The notes under the pieces are model-generated. The model was given only the letters and a program-made list of their open reading frames with translations, was not told the DNA's origin and ran no database searches. This document shows positions 60,480 to 64,000 of a stretch of DNA of 64,000 bases, one piece after another (the stretch's first letter is position 1; every line of letters begins with the position of its first letter). This DNA comes from Glutamicibacter ardleyensis. GTDB lineage: Bacteria; Actinomycetota; Actinomycetes; Actinomycetales; Micrococcaceae. The stretch spans positions 186,001-250,000 of the forward strand of contig NZ_BMKX01000004.1 of NCBI RefSeq assembly GCF_014644555.1, in the 5' to 3' direction. The translations under genes and the position numbers were made by a program.

Positions 60480-62743
60480 TACTTGCCTACGGTGTACTCG
60501 GCGAGGTGTTGACCGGTGAGCGTGCCCGAGGTTGCCAGTTGTTCCGGGGTTCCTTCGAATACGATGGTTCCGCCGTCGTGGCCGGCTCCGGGACCCAAAT
60601 CGATCACCCAGTCTGCATGGGCAACGACCGCTAGGTGGTGTTCGATGACGATCACGGTGTTTCCCTCGTCCACCATTTCATCTAATAGTCCCAAGAGCCG
60701 GTCCACATCTGCCATGTGTAGTCCTGTAGTTGGCTCGTCTAGTACGTAGGTTCCGTGGCCTTTGCCTAGGTTGATGGCTAATTTCAGGCGTTGTCGTTCG
60801 CCACCGGAGAGCGTGTTCAGCGGTTGTCCGAGCTTGATGTAGCCAAGCCCCACCTGATTTAAGCGTTCTAAGGTGGTCTTTGCTTTTGGGATGTTCAGCT
60901 GTTCGAATGCTTCTTCGATACTCAGGTCGAGGACCTCGGCGATGTTCAACCCGTCCAAACGGTATTCAAGTACCTGCGCGGTGTAGCGCTTTCCCTCACA
61001 GAGTTCACAGCGCATTTGCACCCCTGCCATGGTGGCCAGATCCGTATAGGTGAACCCCACGCCGTTACAGTTTGGGCAGGCTCCCTCAGAGTTGGCGCTG
61101 AAAAGTGCTGGCTTGACCCCATTGGCCTTGGCGAAGGCCGCGCGGATAGGGTCAAGGATCGAGGTGTAGGTGGCCGGGTTGCTGCGCCGGGAGCCACGAA
61201 TAGCTGATTGGTCCACCACCGCAACGTCTTCGCGTTTGGAGATGGTGCTGTGGATGAGTGTGGACTTACCCGAACCTGCCACTCCGGTAATCGCGCAAAC
61301 TACTCCGCGCGGGATATCCACGTCAACGTTTTTCAGGTTGTGCGTGTTTGCCCCGCGGATCTGCAAGGGTTCTTTACCCGGGCGTACTGCCGACTTGAAG
61401 GGAACTCGGGCCGAGAAGTGTCGTCCGGTCACCGTATCGCTGGCTAAGAGTCCCTGAAGATCTCCGGCGTAGGTGACCGTGCCGCCATGTATTCCGGCGC
61501 CTGGTCCTAGATCAATCACGTGATCGGCAATCTTGATCACCTCGGGCTTGTGCTCAACTACTAGTACGGTGTTGCCCTTATCGCGTAGGTCTTCTAACAA
61601 GTGATTCATGCGTTGAATGTCGTGGGGGTGAAGTCCCACGGTGGGTTCATCAAAAACATAGGTGACATCGGACAGCGCACTACCTAGGTGCCGGATCATC
61701 TTGACCCGTTGTGCTTCTCCACCAGAGATAGTCCCGGCCGGTCGATCCAAGGAGAGATAACCAAGCCCAATCTGCACCAGGGATGCCAAGATGGTGCGCA
61801 GGTTTCCAAGTAGCGGAGCCGCGTCAACAATGTCCAGCGTGTCTAGGAACTCCACAAGGTCGGTGACCTGCATGGCTGTCAGTTGTGCGATACCCAGGCC
61901 AGCAATTTTTGAGGCGCGAGCCTTCTCGCTCAAACGTGAACCGGCACAGACCGTGCACGGCGCGGTGGTGGAAATGCGGGCGATCCAATCGCGGATATGT
62001 GCTTGTTTGATTTCCTTACCTGAGTGGATGTAGCTGGTTTTGATGCGGGTAATCAACCCCGAATAGCTCATATTCGCGCCGTTGAGTTTCACCTTGCCCA
62101 ATGGTGCATAGAGCATCCGGTCCAACATCTCTTGGGGCATCTCCTTGAGCTTGAGATCCAGATCTGGTTCGGTACCGGCGGTGAGGGTTTGCCAGAGCCA
62201 AGCATCCGGAGCAAAGTTTGGGGCCTTGATGGCTCCCTCGTTCAGGGTTTTGTCCCAGTCCAACAGTTCATCAAGATCGATACTTGCCTCGGTACCAAAA
62301 CCTTCGCAGGCACTACACGCGCCCTCGCCTAAATTGAAGGAGTAAGCGCCAGCGCCGCCAGCAGTCGGGCTTGAATAGCGTGAGTAGAGCACGCGTAGCA
62401 GCGAGTAGGCGTCTGTGGCGGTGCCTACGGTGGATCGTGAATTCGCGCCCATACGTTCTTGGTCCACCACTATCGCGGCCGACAGGTTATCTAGCACCTC
62501 AACATCGGGACGCGGCATAGATGGCATGAAGGATTGTACAAACGCCGTATAGGTTTCGTTGATGAGCCGTTGGGACTCGGCGGCGATGGTGCCAAAGACC
62601 AGTGAGGACTTGCCCGAGCCAGATACTCCAGTGAAAGCGGTGATCCGTCGCTTAGGAATATCCGCGTCCACCCCGCGGAGATTATTTTCCCGCGCTTTGC
62701 GGACGTGGATCATGTCATGGCTATCTGCAGGATGTTGGCTCAT
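60479..62743 (-). CDS. UvrA-like ABC ATPase (class II UvrA, lacks UvrB-binding domain)
   Basis: 754 residues, against about 950 in housekeeping UvrA. Two ABC modules: Walker A GVSGSGKSSL (39-48) and GVAGSGKSTL; signatures ISGGEAQRV and LSGGERQRL; Walker B VFDEPTVGLHP and LDEPTTGLHM. Zinc-type Cys clusters CSACEGFG, CTVCAGSRL and CPNCNGVGF/CELCEGKRY are present. The UvrB-binding region of class I UvrA is missing. Class II UvrA proteins (such as DrrC of daunorubicin producers) are linked to resistance to DNA-intercalating compounds. Upstream partner is not visible, and the GNAT gene follows by overlap. Confidence 0.93.
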   Translation of the reverse strand: MSQHPADSHDMIHVRKARENNLRGVDADIPKRRITAFTGVSGSGKSSLVFGTIAAESQRLINETYTAFVQSFMPSMPRPDVEVLDNLSAAIVVDQERMGANSRSTVGTATDAYSLLRVLYSRYSSPTAGGAGAYSFNLGEGACSACEGFGTEASIDLDELLDWDKTLNEGAIKAPNFAPDAWLWQTLTAGTEPDLDLKLKEMPQEMLDRMLYAPLGKVKLNGANMSYSGLITRIKTSYIHSGKEIKQAHIRDWIARISTTAPCTVCAGSRLSEKARASKIAGLGIAQLTAMQVTDLVEFLDTLDIVDAAPLLGNLRTILASLVQIGLGYLSLDRPAGTISGGEAQRVKMIRHLGSALSDVTYVFDEPTVGLHPHDIQRMNHLLEDLRDKGNTVLVVEHKPEVIKIADHVIDLGPGAGIHGGTVTYAGDLQGLLASDTVTGRHFSARVPFKSAVRPGKEPLQIRGANTHNLKNVDVDIPRGVVCAITGVAGSGKSTLIHSTISKREDVAVVDQSAIRGSRRSNPATYTSILDPIRAAFAKANGVKPALFSANSEGACPNCNGVGFTYTDLATMAGVQMRCELCEGKRYTAQVLEYRLDGLNIAEVLDLSIEEAFEQLNIPKAKTTLERLNQVGLGYIKLGQPLNTLSGGERQRLKLAINLGKGHGTYVLDEPTTGLHMADVDRLLGLLDEMVDEGNTVIVIEHHLAVVAHADWVIDLGPGAGHDGGTIVFEGTPEQLATSGTLTGQHLAEYTVGK

Positions 62744-63069
62744 AGGCTAAATCCTACCCAGCACCAAAGGACGCGCTCGCCGTGAACAATATGACGCGGA
62801 GAATGTCACGAGCAGAGTGTTTCCGGCTAGTCGCGTTAGCGTTTAACCGGTGCTTAACCGTGAGATCCCTGCAGAACGTCCGGCAGACCCGATAAACCGT
62901 GGACAAAAGGTACAAGTTCGCAATGAAGTGTGCCCTGGCATCCATAAGTCAACCCACAGATTTCTGTGAACAGTCTTTGAGCCCTTACGCTTATGAAGGC
63001 GTGCCGTAGGCCACAGGGTCGTGCGATCTCTCGCACAGCGCTCATCACTCGTCATCCTGAAGGAAGAAC
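62744..63069. other. Divergent promoter region UvrA-like / symporter
   Basis: 326 bases without a gene; short frames on the minus strand (for example 62843-63055) look random. It must hold both promoters. I see no clear operator. The symporter start is preceded by GAAGGAAGAAC. Confidence 0.35.
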
Positions 63070-64000
63070 ATGAACGTTTTGAAAAAGATCCCTCTGTTGG
63101 GGTGGATCGTCGTTGCCATTATTCTCGGCATCTTGCTCGGCCCAGTCATGCCGGTGGGGCTCGGTAGCGTCTTCCTGACCTACAACTCGATTTTCTCGGG
63201 CTTCCTGAGCTTCATCGTTCCGCTGATCATCCTTGGCTTGGTCATGCCGGCAATTGCCGAATTGGGCAAGGGTGCAGGTAAATGGCTGGGTGTGACCGCA
63301 CTGATCGCTTACGGCTCGACCGTCTTGGCTGGCCTGCTGGCATACTTTGTCAGCCGCTGGCTCTTCACCGCCTCGCTAACCGGCGGCGGTGTTGAAGAAA
63401 TTGGTGAAGGTGAAGGATCCGGTTTTGAACCATTCGTCTCCTTGGTAACCTCCGCAGGCGACGGTGCCACCGAGATTGTGCTTGAACCAGTCATTGGTGT
63501 GATGAGCGCACTGATTCTGGCCTTCGTAATCGGCATTGGCCTCACCGCGTTCCGCAGCACCGTGCTATTCCGTGGAGCGGTCGAGTTCCGCACCATCATC
63601 GAAATGGTCATCCGCCGCATCATCGTGCCAGCGTTGCCACTGTTCATCTTCGGCATCTTCCTTGACTTGTCGGCCAGTGGTTCAGCAATCACCGTGGTCA
63701 CCAAGTTCCTGTTGGTTGCAGTAGTCGCCTTCGCTCTGACCCTGGTCGTTCTGCTGATTCAGTACACCATCGCAGGCACCATGTCCGGCCGTAACCCACT
63801 GAAGGCACTGTGGGGCATGCGCGACGCGTACTTCACCGCGCTGGGTACCTCTTCCTCGGCGGCGACCATCCCGGTCACCCTGGCCTCGGCCAAGAAGAAC
63901 GGTGTTTCTGATTCGGTGGCAGGCTTTGTGGTGCCATTGTGCGCCACTATTCACCTGTCCGGTTCGATGGTGAAGATTACCTGCTTCTCGATCGCAGTCT
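63070..64000 (+). CDS. Dicarboxylate/amino acid:cation symporter (DAACS family), cut by the window end
   Basis: About 310 residues visible; the 3' end is outside the window, so this is a partial gene. I read it directly from the sequence. It starts MNVLKKIPLLGWIVVAIILGILLG, has several membrane segments (GltPh-type N-terminal scaffold) and the serine-rich hairpin ALGTSSSAATIPVTL of glutamate/dicarboxylate transporters, then VPLCATIHLSGSMVKI. It should import glutamate, aspartate, or C4-dicarboxylates, driven by sodium or protons. Ribosome site AGGAAGAAC before ATG 63070. Substrate motifs near the C-terminus are not available. Confidence 0.93.
   Translation, partial: MNVLKKIPLLGWIVVAIILGILLGPVMPVGLGSVFLTYNSIFSGFLSFIVPLIILGLVMPAIAELGKGAGKWLGVTALIAYGSTVLAGLLAYFVSRWLFTASLTGGGVEEIGEGEGSGFEPFVSLVTSAGDGATEIVLEPVIGVMSALILAFVIGIGLTAFRSTVLFRGAVEFRTIIEMVIRRIIVPALPLFIFGIFLDLSASGSAITVVTKFLLVAVVAFALTLVVLLIQYTIAGTMSGRNPLKALWGMRDAYFTALGTSSSAATIPVTLASAKKNGVSDSVAGFVVPLCATIHLSGSMVKITCFSIAV

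Overview
The window is chromosomal DNA of a high-GC Gram-positive actinobacterium, most likely of the family Micrococcaceae (Arthrobacter/Glutamicibacter-like). The basis is the actinobacterial gene blocks (rpsP-khpA-rimM-trmD-rplS-lepB-rnhB-DUF2469, yraN-comM-dprA-xerC, and fabD-fabH-acpP-fabF with a PucR regulator and aceE), the families DUF222/HNH, DUF3145, DUF3052 and DUF2469, an LAxTG sorting signal and frequent GTG/TTG starts. The genus is an inference from gene content, not from a database search.

Layout. 1-2770: iron-uptake operon efeUOB (minus strand, efeB cut by the window edge) with an IdeR/DtxR-like iron box. 2967-5414: a membrane protein and a DUF222/HNH protein. 5642-14349: the ribosomal/tRNA-modification block, interrupted between two signal peptidase I paralogues by a wall-anchored serine protease and a lipoprotein that resembles a protease propeptide. 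14361-17545: a betaine/choline-type ABC importer (minus). 17546-18595: about 1 kb without a convincing gene. 18596-23416: yraN-comM-dprA-xerC and DUF3145. 23547-32239 (minus): a DHFR-like reductase, the fatty-acid synthesis operon, its PucR-type regulator and pyruvate dehydrogenase E1; DUF3052 and a peroxiredoxin diverge from it.

33574-40991 is accessory in character. Two identical tRNA-Val(TAC) genes, each with the same kind of terminator, flank a luciferase-like monooxygenase gene. Next to the second copy lies an AT-richer gene for a DUF262-DUF1524 protein with a C-terminal RAMA-like domain, a candidate single-protein modification-dependent restriction system. Two methyltransferases, a membrane-protein/winged-helix pair and a CsbD protein follow.

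41057-64000: a glycosyltransferase with divergent TetR regulator; argE plus an MHS-family transporter; hemolysin III; a secreted nuclease lipoprotein; a gluconate regulon (gntK-gntP, a FadR-type GntR regulator, gnd) that encloses an M20 amidohydrolase operon with two membrane proteins (one DUF5058); a TetR-controlled DUF1304/oxidoreductase pair; small membrane proteins; a class II UvrA with a translationally coupled GNAT acetyltransferase; and a dicarboxylate/amino-acid symporter cut by the window end.

Many transcription units end in long perfect hairpins, several shared by convergent genes. Several divergent or promoter regions hold clear inverted repeats that I propose as operators (39625, 42296, 48173, 57100, 28070). 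The least ordinary parts are the tRNA-Val/DUF262 region and the protease-propeptide cluster between the signal peptidases.
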